This document shows positions 50,712 to 60,669 of a stretch of DNA of 64,000 bases, one piece after another; positions within the stretch are counted from its first letter, which is position 1; each line of letters starts with the position of its first letter. The stretch covers positions 5,146,001 through 5,210,000 of the forward strand of contig NC_135126.1 of NCBI RefSeq assembly GCF_050908995.1. The letters run 5' to 3'. The DNA comes from Andrena cerasifolii. Its lineage: Eukaryota > Arthropoda > Insecta > Hymenoptera > Andrenidae. Both the position numbers and the translations under genes were made by a program. The notes under the pieces were generated by a model. It was given only the letters and a program-made list of their open reading frames with translations. It was not told where the DNA came from and did no database searches.

Positions 50712-52017
50712 GGGGAGACCGGGGCTAGTTGTTACACTTTTCAGTTTTTTATTTTTTTTTTTGCATTCCATTTTCAATACTATCAATGACTCTGACTTAA
50801 AGTAAGTTCTTTCCTCTACCGATGACCGCTATCGTATGTTATTAAACGAAAACCATGTCTTTGAAACAAGCCATTTTGAAAGTCGAGATATGTTGTAACA
50901 ACGTAACCCGAGTAGGGGCTAGTTGTTACGCAATACGGGCAAGTTGTTACAGAATTAAATTTTACGAAACGAGGCTTATTATGAGTAATATAATTATATT
51001 TTCTCGAACAAAAGTAAGTTTATTAATATTAAGAATCTGTGACAATAAATATACAATAAAAAATCTATTTGAAAAATAATAAAAACTACTGGAATAGTTG
51101 CACTAATTATCGTCATCCCTTTCATACGGGGACTCGCAATTAATGCACACATAAAAGTGATTCTTCGGTTTTGCACACTTCTCATGTGCCCAATTTTGCA
51201 TTCTATGCACTGAATCCACTTTGTGGAGCCCCTCTTTGAATTTGAAAAAGGAGAGAGACAGTGCAAGCAAACGCATTCTTCATCTTCGGGGGAAGAGTGT
51301 CTATTATTTGTGGTGGATTTATTTTTCATCTGCCTTTTCTTTACTGTAAATTTTTTTTATTTTTATGTCATCAGTTTCCTTTCTAAAACTTTGTAATAAA
51401 ATCTTTTTAGGTTTTGATTTTTTACTTCTCGTTTTTTCTTTTAACAGTTGTTCCTGACGTATGGATTCTCTTACAGGCGTGTTCGTTAAAATTTCTGATT
51501 TCATCTTCTTTCTTTGTACAATTGTGGTCTCTATAGTGACTCGTGGTAACTAAAGGATTAAATTAATAAATTAGTTACTAAATACAATGTAACAATATGC
51601 CCCTTTCCCTCTGTAACAACGTGCCCCTTTTCGTATGTAACAACTTGCCCCGGTTGACACCATTGTGTATAAAAATCTATAAGTTCATACCAGTTGGGTG
51701 TATCCTTACGTTCTTGGTGCCAATCTGTAGCTAAAGGAACACTGCTTCAAACGTGGTAATATTAATTTACATACATTTATCTGTCTGTTCGGTAGAAAAT
51801 ATTGAAGTAGAAAGCGAAAAGTTACTATTAGTACCGAAAGCACAAAAAACTGTAATAAAGTGACAACGCGTGAACCGACTGCAAACAAACTACATACACA
51901 CCCGTGTACGGTTGAAACACATCAGCCACTTCATCGTCGAAGCGATAGTCCAAGCAAAAAAAAATTTAAACGGCTTTGTAACAACCTGCCCCTGTAACAA
52001 CTAGCCCCGGTCTCCCC
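50712..52017 (-). mobile_element. pogo/Tigger-type DNA transposon, internally deleted (1,306 bp)
   Basis: The termini are perfect inverted repeats running GGGGAGACCGGGGCTAGTTGTTAC, flanked by TA at 50,710-50,711 and 52,018-52,019. Eight subterminal copies of GTAACAACxxGCCCC (either orientation, some with one change) lie near 50,725, 50,915, 50,937, 51,591, 51,615, 51,638, 51,978 and 51,994, all facing the nearer end. The minus strand holds the 3' remnant of a transposase gene. TA flanks plus that tail place it in the pogo branch of Tc1/mariner. The DDE catalytic core is missing, so it could move only with help from a full-length relative. Confidence 0.88.
51103..51540 (-). pseudogene. Truncated, frameshifted tail of a pogo-type transposase
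   Basis: Reading leftward on the minus strand, the text KSEILTNTP followed by a Lys-rich stretch matches the usual region after the DDE domain of pogo/Tigger-like transposases. A Cys-rich finger follows: CxxC in CLHC, then WIQCIEC. The partner WAH.KC..CINC half lies one frame over and ends at TAG, 51,103-51,105. Breaks: the basic stretch stops at 51,319 while the finger continues in another frame, and a second shift falls near 51,187-51,196. The N-terminal helix-turn-helix and catalytic domain are absent. It is a decayed fragment, not a host gene. Confidence 0.75.
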
Positions 52018-52019
52018 TA

Positions 52020-53640
52020 CGCGCCGCCGGTGGGTATGGAGATCCCCGAGCCGCGCTGGACCCAGGATCGCGCGGGGCCAACGTTCCTGCCGGTCGAGCC
52101 ACTGGGGATCGAGCGATCTTCAAGGCCGGCAATTGCTCAGCTTTAGTCGTCAATGGTGTTTCGCAAGAACGACCCACATAACGAACTTGACGCGACGCGT
52201 GGCGCCCACCCTCCTTTGATCCCCGGTGAAAGGTGCTCTCGCGAATCTCGAGGACGCTCGACCGTTTTATCGCGAGCTCCCTTTCTCCTGAATCGCGGCG
52301 AGAGCGGGGCCCCGTGGAAATCGACCCGCCTTCTCGCACTCTTTCCACGGTTACGGGCGGAAATTGGCGCGGCCGTGTGATACCGCGAGAGATCGACGGC
52401 GAACGCTCCTAGACCCCGATCCACCCTGCGGCTAGATTCGATCACGCGGCCGGGTAAGTACGGCTGTAATTACTTACAGCCGTACTTACATTCCGCGTGG
52501 GGAACCGAGAGAACTGGTTCCAGAGCCGACCGGCCGACACGGGCTCGATTACCGGCGCGCACCGCGGAAATCATATTTTACGAAATATCTACGCGATACT
52601 CGCGTTTCAACGACACCTGGCCTGGCCGCCTCGGCCGGTTGCATAAAAGGGGTATAGACAGAGATTCCTATCAGCACTTAGGGCAACTATGCGCTCGAAA
52701 CTTTACGGGCAAACTTTCCGACGTTCCTAGGTTTATTATCCGCGCCTGTGTACGGTACAAAATAGAGAGGAGAGAAAGAGAGAGAGAGAAAAAAGACTGT
52801 GTATCAGCTGAACGGGAACGGCAGCGCGGCCCTTTTTCCAGCCCCTCCTGCTGTCGTCTTATAAACAGCCGCGTTTAAAGTTTCGAGAAGGCGAACTTTC
52901 CGCGGACACGGCGTCGAATCGAGGGTAATGTCTCACGGGGCGAGGGCACGGGACCCGAGCGCTCGATAGTCTCGGCGATCCTGCTCTGTTTCGTCCCACG
53001 AACAGTGAAAGCCGACGATCCCCAACTGTTCCGGCGGCGAAAGAAACAGATTTCCCAAATAGAAACATTGGGTCTCTGTGGTACGCGCAGGCTGCGGCGG
53101 TGGTGTAGGCGCATTAATAATGTAAGTGTGCAGATGGTGTGCAGTGAGTGCGCGGTGGCGCTGACTAGGATCAATGTTCCGTTCGCGATCTATATAGTAC
53201 ATAGTACAGTGTATGTAGCGGCCAGCGGTTGTGTGTGGAACAACACTGTTACACAGGTTATTTCCAGGGAATATATTTGCAAATATTCTGATCAAACGTA
53301 GAATGGAGTATGGATTTGAAAAGCAAGCGCAGCTACCGTGCGATCGATTCGGTGTACGCGTACGCAGTCGAATTTGCCCAAACCTTGCCGACGGCAACGA
53401 CAACTACGACGAGCGGTGATTAAAAAACCGGCGCAGCAGACGTGATTCTCCGTGCACCGGTGCGTTGCGAAATAATTCAGCTAAGTCGACAAGAATGGGT
53501 ATCTTGGCGGTGATTCGATAAGTCCGGGAGGCTGGATCTAGCGTATCGGAGAGACGATAACGTAAATTGTTGAGAAGCTGGTCGGGATGCGGTCACAGAT
53601 GAGGTATAGGCGTACGCTGTCGCAACTGTTGTAATAATAA
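52020..53640. other. GC-rich intergenic block
   Basis: CpG-rich DNA with domain-less ORFs on both strands. It contains a perfect palindromic hairpin at 52,454-52,489. No gene supported. Confidence 0.45.
52454..52489. repeat. Perfect 16-bp hairpin with 4-base loop
   Basis: GTAAGTACGGCTGTAA and its exact reverse complement are separated by TTAC. The arms are AT/GC mixed and sit in GC-rich DNA; each outer end reads as a GTAAGT splice-donor-like word on its own strand. Confidence 0.85.
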
Positions 53641-53653
53641 CGTATTTTATAAA

Positions 53654-54158
53654 TTTATTCACATGATTTAAATAAATCAAGTATACAGTTACGTTTACGA
53701 CGCATGCGCGACGCGTGTCGCCTGGCGCATGACTTCCTCCCCTTCCCGTCGTTTCTCACTCTTAATTACCATTTTCTGTTTCATTCTTACGGCAATGAAT
53801 AATATCTTACACGAGGCGAGACGTTCGATATACATATTTACATATCGTACAATATTCGTCGGACATATAAAATTACAAAAAGGTCATCGGTCTACCTAGT
53901 CGAGAATTCAAAAGTCGAAGCTAAAACTCTCTACTACGCGGCCGGGAACGTACGGAACAGCGTGATCGTTCCCTCCGTGTATATAGATATGTACAATGTA
54001 CATACGTACGCTGACGCGCGCACAGCTTGCGGCCCTATTTACATATTGCGTCTGTATAATAAATATGTACACACGTTCGGGGGCAGGGATGAATCGCCAT
54101 TAAGGGGCGATCCTCCCGACGACACCGCGCAAAGGAGATGGCGTGTTTATACTTTATT
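53654..54158 (-). terminator. Candidate poly(A) signals of the Toll gene (two)
   Basis: AATAAA on the minus strand occurs at 54,153-54,158 (about 750 bases after the Toll stop) and at 53,654-53,659. Either would end the Toll 3'UTR, which would then occupy 54,159-54,906 or run further. No choice is possible from sequence alone. Confidence 0.4.
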
Positions 54159-54906
54159 GCTCGCTGAAAAGTCGTCAAGCAAAGCGGCAGAGGGAACAGA
54201 AGAGTCCCAGTCGAACTAGATTCTCGCGAGACGCCATTCAGAAATTCGCGTCGTGCGGAGTTTGCGCGCGCGCAATCTGTTCCTGAAGAGAGAAGGCTGC
54301 GGCTCCGACATCGGTGTGTGTGTTTGTGTGTGTGTACGGGGAGGGGGAGCCAGAAGAGGACGAAAGACAACGAGTAGAAAGAGAAAGGGGGAGGAAGGGA
54401 GAGGGTGGAAAATAGAAGAATGGAGAAGCTAGGAGTGGAAAAGTGGACAATCACGCTTTTAACGACAAAACAAAAGCAAGAGCGAACACGTTTCATTGTA
54501 GGGAAGAAAGGAGAGGGGAAAAAAAGGGAGGGTAGTCGCAAACAAATATTTCGAAAGTAGTCGCCGAGTTGCACGGCTAATCGCGCGTCCTATCGTCAAA
54601 CTGCCGGCCCCATCGGCGGGCCGTGAAAAGACGAAAAGCTCGATAATCTCTAGAGGCAACCAGCTTCGAGCTCCCCTCCTGTCCCTGTAACCTTCGATAC
54701 CGCGATACGCGAATCGAAATCGAAAATATATCTTTCATTTATCAGCTATCCAAGGTTATCACGATCACGGGGCAAACCGAGTGGAGGTGGCCGCGCCGCG
54801 AGTATCCGCCCGGTCCATCCACTTTGCGACGCGGGAACGAGACGAAAGCGAGAGAAGCTTCCAGTATCTGGGAACGTATCACAAGCAGAATAGAATTGGC
54901 GGGCAG

Positions 54907-57900
54907 CTAGACGAGATACGCCTGGCCGGAAGATGGTGGCGGAGGAGGCGGCGGGGGCTGTTGCTGCCTCCAGGCGGTTCTCTCCAGCGTCGAATAATCC
55001 GAATCGATGGACGAGTATATGTGCTCGGAGAGCGGCCTCCTGTGATCCTCGCTGCTGCCGCTGCTCACCGTTGTGTTCATGGCGATGAGATTGCTACCTG
55101 GTACGGCGACCGCATCTCTGTACGCGTGATTGACGGTCAGCCTCGGCTGCGGCGATGAAGGTGGCGGTTGTTGTTGCGGCATCGAGACCGTGCCGCAGGA
55201 ATAGGCGGGCGGCGCGTGTTGCAGCATTAATGCGGTTTTTGGCGACGAGTCTTTGAAGAGGGACCGCTGCCTCTCCTGCGCCCGGAGGGTCGACATGCTG
55301 GTCTTCTCGCTGCCTACCCCGTCCAGCGTGTACGTGTTGATGTTCCGCTTGTAGACCAACGGCGAGGATTTACTCTCCACGGATATGTCGCCCATGTTCG
55401 ACGCCGGTATCGCGTACCTCAGACGCTCCCAGAACCTCTTCTCGCCCCACGTCAGTATCGCCGCAGCGGTCCTCAGGTACGGCCGTAGCTCCGGATCCCG
55501 TTCCACTTCCGGGCACGCGTGGCCCGCTTGCACGACTATCAGCTGGGCGGCCCTGCCGCGGAGCGCCTCGTGAACGGCCGCGCGGAACTCGAATCGCGAC
55601 CACTCGGTTTGCAAGAAGTTACGGGTCAGGACGATCAGCACGCGCCGAGAAGCGTCCACCGCTTCGAGGACGATCGGGGCCGGGGCGGAGGCGCGAAGCA
55701 CGCAGGGTAGGTCGCGATGGTGCAGGCACAGGCGGAGGCCCGCGGTGCCGTGCTCGAGCTCGACGGCCAACGTGTTCAGCACGAAGTCCTCGTCGCTCGG
55801 GCTGTAACAGACGTAACAGTCGTAGAGCCGGTCGCGGTCACCGTCGCAGCAACCGGGCATCGGCGCGGCCGATGGCATCGCCGTCGTTCCAGTGGACTTG
55901 CCCGGTTTCGCGCGCAAAAATCGCAGCCCGTACTTGGAGTAGGCCCAGGCACCGACAGGCTCGCGGAATATAAACGCCAGTACTATGATTACTAGGAGAA
56001 CGAGGACCGCGGACAGCGTGGCGGCCACCAGGGGCAGGTAATCCGATACCATGATGCTCTCGATCACGCCGCCCTGCGAGAAATAATCCGAGCATACGGT
56101 TTCGTTAACGTTCAATCGGCGCCGGTACGCGGGCCTCGCGTGTCCACCGTAATAGCACCACACGTCGCTGGCGTCCACCACTTTGTGCGCGTTGTCCGAC
56201 ACCCACGAGGACAACTCCTGCAAGAACTTGCAGCGACAGGACCACGGATTGTTGCCGAGGGAGAGCTCGACGAGACGCGCGTTCAGGGTAACCTGCCAGA
56301 CCGGGAACGTGACCAACTGGTTACCGCTCAGCCTTAATATCTCGAGTGAGCGTAACGGCAGGAAAGTCAGGTTGTCGATGAACCCTATCAGATTGTTCTG
56401 CAGATAAAGTTCGCGCAGGTGGGACAGCCGCTCGAACTCGAAACCTTTCAACTCGCGTATCCGATTGTCCTCGAGATGGAGGATCTGAAGATTGTTCAGA
56501 CCGTTGAACGTGCGGTTCTGTATCGACTCTATACCGCTGGCGTTTACGTACAGCACCCGCATGTTCTTCCGCCCGATGAATACGTGATTCTGCAGCTCGC
56601 GCAACACGTTACCGTCCAGATAGACCTCGGTCGCGTCCATCGGTATACGCCGCGGTATCTCCTGCACGCTCACGCCCGAGCAGTCCACCGCGTTCGTGTT
56701 CCAGGTCCGGTCGTTGTAGCACTTGCACCCGGCCGGGCAGGTCATCTCGCAGTCGCAGGCATCGTAGTCGCAGCAGTGGCAGAGGGCGAAACAATGGGCC
56801 TCGTAGCGGCAGAGGAATTGCTCGGATCGCGCCGTTGACGCGGACACGATGGCGACGCCACGTGGGCCGGAAGTGCGGCACAGCACGTTGTCCAGGTCCA
56901 TGATCCGCGGGTACTCCCTGGTCGACGTTTGGTTGTTGATCGCCGGCAGCCAGTCCATGGAGCAGTTGCAGTCGAACGGGTTGCCGCCTATATAGAACTC
57001 CGGCAGGGGCCTGTCCTCCGGGACTTTGGTGAGCAGCAACGACGTGAGCTCCATGGTCTCGATCTGGTTGGCGTACATGTCGACTCTGGTCAGGTTCACC
57101 TTGTCCGCGAACGTGTTCGGTCGAACGACGTTGATGTAATTGTTATTTATGAAGAGCATCTCGACGCTGTCCGGCACGGACAACGGCGACAACTCCGTGA
57201 TACGATTGTGGCTGGCGTCCAGCGTCTTCACCTTAGAGTCGCGGATCTCGTAGTAGTTGCCCAGGCTCTCGATGAAGTTGCCGTGTATGTCCAGCCACTT
57301 CAAGTTGCCGGGTATGAACGCGAAGTCGAACCACTCGATGTGATTCTCGGATAGATTGAGCAGCAGGAGGCTGGCGATGCTGGTGAAAACGCCGTTGATG
57401 TCGGACAGAAAGTTCCCGTCGAGTCTTATGGCTTCCAGTCGCACGTTCCTCTCGAAAGCGTGCCTCTCGACGTGCTGCACCTTGTTCTTAGCCAGATTCA
57501 GTATCTGCAGGTTCGGCAGGTCCCACAGCATGCCGCGCGACAAATTGCCGATGTCGTTCCCGATGAGCCGCAGCCCGGTGAGCTGGTGGAGGTTCCGGAA
57601 CGAGCCGTTGTGGAAATCGTTGATCCGGTTCTCGCCGAGGTCGAGGGTCTTCAAGAAGGCGAGGTCCCGCAGAGCGTCGGGCACCGCTGCCAGCTCGTTA
57701 CCGCTCAGATCCAGTTCCTTCAAATCGGAACAGTTGCGAAACGCCAGCGGGTCGATGCTCGCGATAGTGTTGCCGGACAACGTGAGCCGATTCAGTACGA
57801 ACAGCCCGTTGAAAAGCTGCGCTCCCACGGTGTGAAGCTTGTTCTGGGAGAGCTCGAGGGTGTGCAGATTGTAGAGCGGTAGAAAGGCGTTGCTCTCGAT

Positions 57901-59013
57901 CCTATCTATCGTGTTGTTCCGTAGATCGAGGATCTGCAGGAAGAACAGGTCCTTGAACATACGGGCGTCTATGTGCGTGAGTAGATTGTACGACAGATCG
58001 AGGATGATCAGCCGAATCAGCCCGAGGAACGTGGTCTCGTCCACGCGATCGCTTCCCAGCCGGTTGCCGGCGAGATTCAGTACCAGCAGCTGCTCCAGCT
58101 GAGTGAATATACCCTTGGGCAGGTCGCGGAGGCCGTTGTACGCCAGGTGTATGTCGCGAAGGTCCCTCGCGCTGGCGAACAACCCTTCGGGCAGCGACTC
58201 CAGGGAATTGTAGCTGGCGTTGAAGATACGCAGCACCGTCAGCCCGGTGAGCGCCTCGCCGGCGATCTCGACGATCGCGTTCCGTTGCAGGTGAAGCTCT
58301 TGTAGCTGCCGTAGCCCGACCAGCGTACTGTTCTCAGGCAGACGTTTGATCTCGTTGCGCGACAGATCCAAAATACGAACGTCCGCCCTGCATGCCTCCC
58401 CGACGGTGCCTTCGGCGTCGGCCACCAGGTCCTGACGATTCAGCCCGATGTCGTTCACGTCGCGCAAACGGTTCCCAGACAGATTCAACGTTTGAAGGTT
58501 GTCCAGCCCGCAGAACAGAGACGCTGGAAGCGCTTGCAGGTTGCTCTCGACGATCTCCAGGGTGTGGAGCTCCCGCAGGCCGAGGAAGGAGTCCGGGGCG
58601 AGTTCGAGGTACCGCGCGGCACCCCATACGCCGTTGAACGTCTGCACGGTCAGTTTCTTGAGCTCGAGCAACGGCTGGAACGCGCCCTCCGGTATACGCA
58701 GCACCTTGCAGCCGTGCACGTGGAGCTCGTGCAAGCTGGTTAAGCGTTGCCAACTTTGGGCGTTCAGGCTGCTCTCGAAGTGATGGACGTCGCTGCAACG
58801 TATCCGCAGCTTTAGGGCACCGTCGAGCGATGGGACGAGGCTGGTGATCGCGGCCGGATCCAGCACACGGAGGGTGCAGTCCGCGGAACGTGTGTCGTTG
58901 CCACCCTCGGACAGCCACTTGCAGGAGGCCCCGGCTGATTCCGATAGTATCGTCGATGCGAGACAGAGGAGAGCCGCGTTTATTAGCGTCATAAAAATAT
59001 ACTTGGCTGTCAT
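54907..59013 (-). CDS. Long Toll-family receptor (Toll-6/Tollo/18-wheeler group), single coding exon
   Basis: Type I membrane receptor. The family acts in axis elongation, neural and sensory patterning and, for some members, immunity. The ATG at 59,011-59,013 is chosen because a signal peptide follows (IFMTLINAALLCLA); codons upstream are Arg-rich and begin with no ATG. 1,368 residues, close to other long Tolls. Order: signal peptide (about 1-28), about 20 or more leucine-rich repeats, LRR C-terminal cap with CNCSMDWL (about 674), a Cys cluster and N-terminal cap with CPAGCKC (about 739-765), a second short LRR block ending WSCRCKF (about 931), one membrane helix (about 990-1014), TIR domain (about 1060-1204; LYDCYVCYS, RLCLHHRD, FWERLRYA), and a Pro/Gln-rich tail with IYSSIDSDYSTLE ending QAYLV. 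The double LRR cap is typical of insect long Tolls. I cannot assign the exact subfamily. Confidence 0.95.
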   Translation of the reverse strand: MTAKYIFMTLINAALLCLASTILSESAGASCKWLSEGGNDTRSADCTLRVLDPAAITSLVPSLDGALKLRIRCSDVHHFESSLNAQSWQRLTSLHELHVHGCKVLRIPEGAFQPLLELKKLTVQTFNGVWGAARYLELAPDSFLGLRELHTLEIVESNLQALPASLFCGLDNLQTLNLSGNRLRDVNDIGLNRQDLVADAEGTVGEACRADVRILDLSRNEIKRLPENSTLVGLRQLQELHLQRNAIVEIAGEALTGLTVLRIFNASYNSLESLPEGLFASARDLRDIHLAYNGLRDLPKGIFTQLEQLLVLNLAGNRLGSDRVDETTFLGLIRLIILDLSYNLLTHIDARMFKDLFFLQILDLRNNTIDRIESNAFLPLYNLHTLELSQNKLHTVGAQLFNGLFVLNRLTLSGNTIASIDPLAFRNCSDLKELDLSGNELAAVPDALRDLAFLKTLDLGENRINDFHNGSFRNLHQLTGLRLIGNDIGNLSRGMLWDLPNLQILNLAKNKVQHVERHAFERNVRLEAIRLDGNFLSDINGVFTSIASLLLLNLSENHIEWFDFAFIPGNLKWLDIHGNFIESLGNYYEIRDSKVKTLDASHNRITELSPLSVPDSVEMLFINNNYINVVRPNTFADKVNLTRVDMYANQIETMELTSLLLTKVPEDRPLPEFYIGGNPFDCNCSMDWLPAINNQTSTREYPRIMDLDNVLCRTSGPRGVAIVSASTARSEQFLCRYEAHCFALCHCCDYDACDCEMTCPAGCKCYNDRTWNTNAVDCSGVSVQEIPRRIPMDATEVYLDGNVLRELQNHVFIGRKNMRVLYVNASGIESIQNRTFNGLNNLQILHLEDNRIRELKGFEFERLSHLRELYLQNNLIGFIDNLTFLPLRSLEILRLSGNQLVTFPVWQVTLNARLVELSLGNNPWSCRCKFLQELSSWVSDNAHKVVDASDVWCYYGGHARPAYRRRLNVNETVCSDYFSQGGVIESIMVSDYLPLVAATLSAVLVLLVIIVLAFIFREPVGAWAYSKYGLRFLRAKPGKSTGTTAMPSAAPMPGCCDGDRDRLYDCYVCYSPSDEDFVLNTLAVELEHGTAGLRLCLHHRDLPCVLRASAPAPIVLEAVDASRRVLIVLTRNFLQTEWSRFEFRAAVHEALRGRAAQLIVVQAGHACPEVERDPELRPYLRTAAAILTWGEKRFWERLRYAIPASNMGDISVESKSSPLVYKRNINTYTLDGVGSEKTSMSTLRAQERQRSLFKDSSPKTALMLQHAPPAYSCGTVSMPQQQPPPSSPQPRLTVNHAYRDAVAVPGSNLIAMNTTVSSGSSEDHRRPLSEHIYSSIDSDYSTLERTAWRQQQPPPPPPPPSSGQAYLV

Positions 59014-60669
59014 CTTGCGTCGCGAAACGGATGGTTGCGTGCGGCTGCGTTCTCGAGTTCTTTTCTTTCTCACGGCTAACCTTCGGATAGGCGGGGGATA
59101 GCGGGTAGCGGATACCGGACAGCGGGCACCCCTTTTATCCGCACTTTCGAAATACAGGGAAACTATTTCTCATCCCCTTTCTTTCTCACCCCTTCCTCAC
59201 GTACCACACTCGCGCAACCGATGACACACGCACGCACATACACACGCGAGCGAGTGCGAGCGCGCGCGCGCTCATGCACCTCCTATCACGTAAGTACGGA
59301 CCGGCCCATTTCTCTTGCCCTTTATTCGTGGTTGGCCGGTGGCGAGCCACCCTGCCCTGCACACCTTCACTGCTTTCTATTTTCTCGTTCTTTTCACTCA
59401 CGATCCTTTCCACTCGACTATCCTACGAGCCCAGCTCCCACCGTCTTTTTCCACAGCTTTCCGTCACCCTCGCCCGACGCTACGTACGCCCCTGAACACG
59501 TTTAGTTTACTACGTGCACCGTCGCCGCGGCAAGTAGTACGAGCACGCTTTAACGAACCGTCAGAACGAAAACAGTAAGCGCGGACCCGTGTACGCGAAG
59601 CGACCGTGCACCACCGTACACACTCGCTTCGCATCAAGCACTAGCACCAACTAGCACTGATCCAGCAGACCGCTGACCGCGCATCATCGGCATTCCCGAC
59701 CGTTCCTTTTCGATTTCTCTTTCCAACGGCAGAGAGCGCCACTTTATTAGAATACCTCGCGGAGAAGCTGGCACGAACAAGAGCGGAACGCCAAAACGCA
59801 ACCTAAGTCCATATGCCCTTCGGTATGTGCACCGGTTTCACGGTCCCCTGTGCCCATTGGTGCACCTTTTTCCCTACCTCCGCGGCTACTATTATGCACA
59901 CCAGGCCGTTAGCAAGTGCCCCGATCGATACAAATTTTCTTACTATAAAACCTTTCCGAGCCCGTTCACACCGTTGAATTTTCAGCGTCGCACGGCTCGG
60001 CCCTATCGTATTTTATAGTCAATGATCATCGGTTCAATCTACGGAATATATCGAATCTAAAGCAACGATCGCTTTGAAACACCCTATTGGACAGAAAGCT
60101 TTGAATATTCCAAAAATTTTCAACACTCCAATGGCACGACTCAAGTGGAAATAAAACGCATACAACTGTATCTTCAAGTTGTCAAATTATAATATACAGT
60201 AATTGGGCTTTTAATTATTAAAAAATGCTTGCTAAATTCTCCGAATGGAATCATTCCATGTTTAACGAAACGAAGTGGTATGCGTCATGGAAACGTGCTA
60301 TTAGACTTCAGGACGCCTAGCGTTATTCTACATGTAAATCAAAATTATGCTACGAGTGTTGTATTTGTCCCCGATATTATTTCTTTAACGATAAATTAAA
60401 CATAAAAGGAATTTATAACGCAATTTTGCCTCGTATACATCATATATGCCATCTAGGGGGTACGGTGAAAATGTGAAGTTACGTAGCGTCGCTGCTGTCT
60501 CTTATACAGTTGCAATTGGTGGAGGCCGATGCTAGCGACCAGTTGTTCAGCAGGAGCTTACGTTGCAAGCATCTGTGGCTCGTTTCTGGCGAGGGATCTG
60601 TTCATTACCATCCGACTTCCTTAAAACGTACACGGTGCTGTTAAATCCGCTTGCATCTCCATTGCAAAC
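59014..60669. promoter_or_regulatory. Divergent intergenic region between Toll and CD164-like genes
   Basis: This 1.66 kb separates the minus-strand Toll ATG from the plus-strand CD164 ATG. 59,020-59,800 is CpG-rich with short CA/CG tracts (about 59,221-59,275) and is the likely Toll 5'UTR and promoter. 59,950-60,450 is AT-rich. 60,480-60,669 is the likely CD164 promoter and 5'UTR. No clear TATA box or bidirectional element stands out. Confidence 0.45.

Noticed and set aside
55385..58918. Long ORFs in other frames across the Toll gene
   Set aside because: Shadows of a GC-rich single-exon gene whose correct frame has signal peptide, LRR, TM and TIR domains.
59014..59073. N-terminal extension of Toll by 20 codons
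   Set aside because: The extension begins with GTG and is Arg-rich; the ATG at 59,013 is followed directly by a signal peptide.
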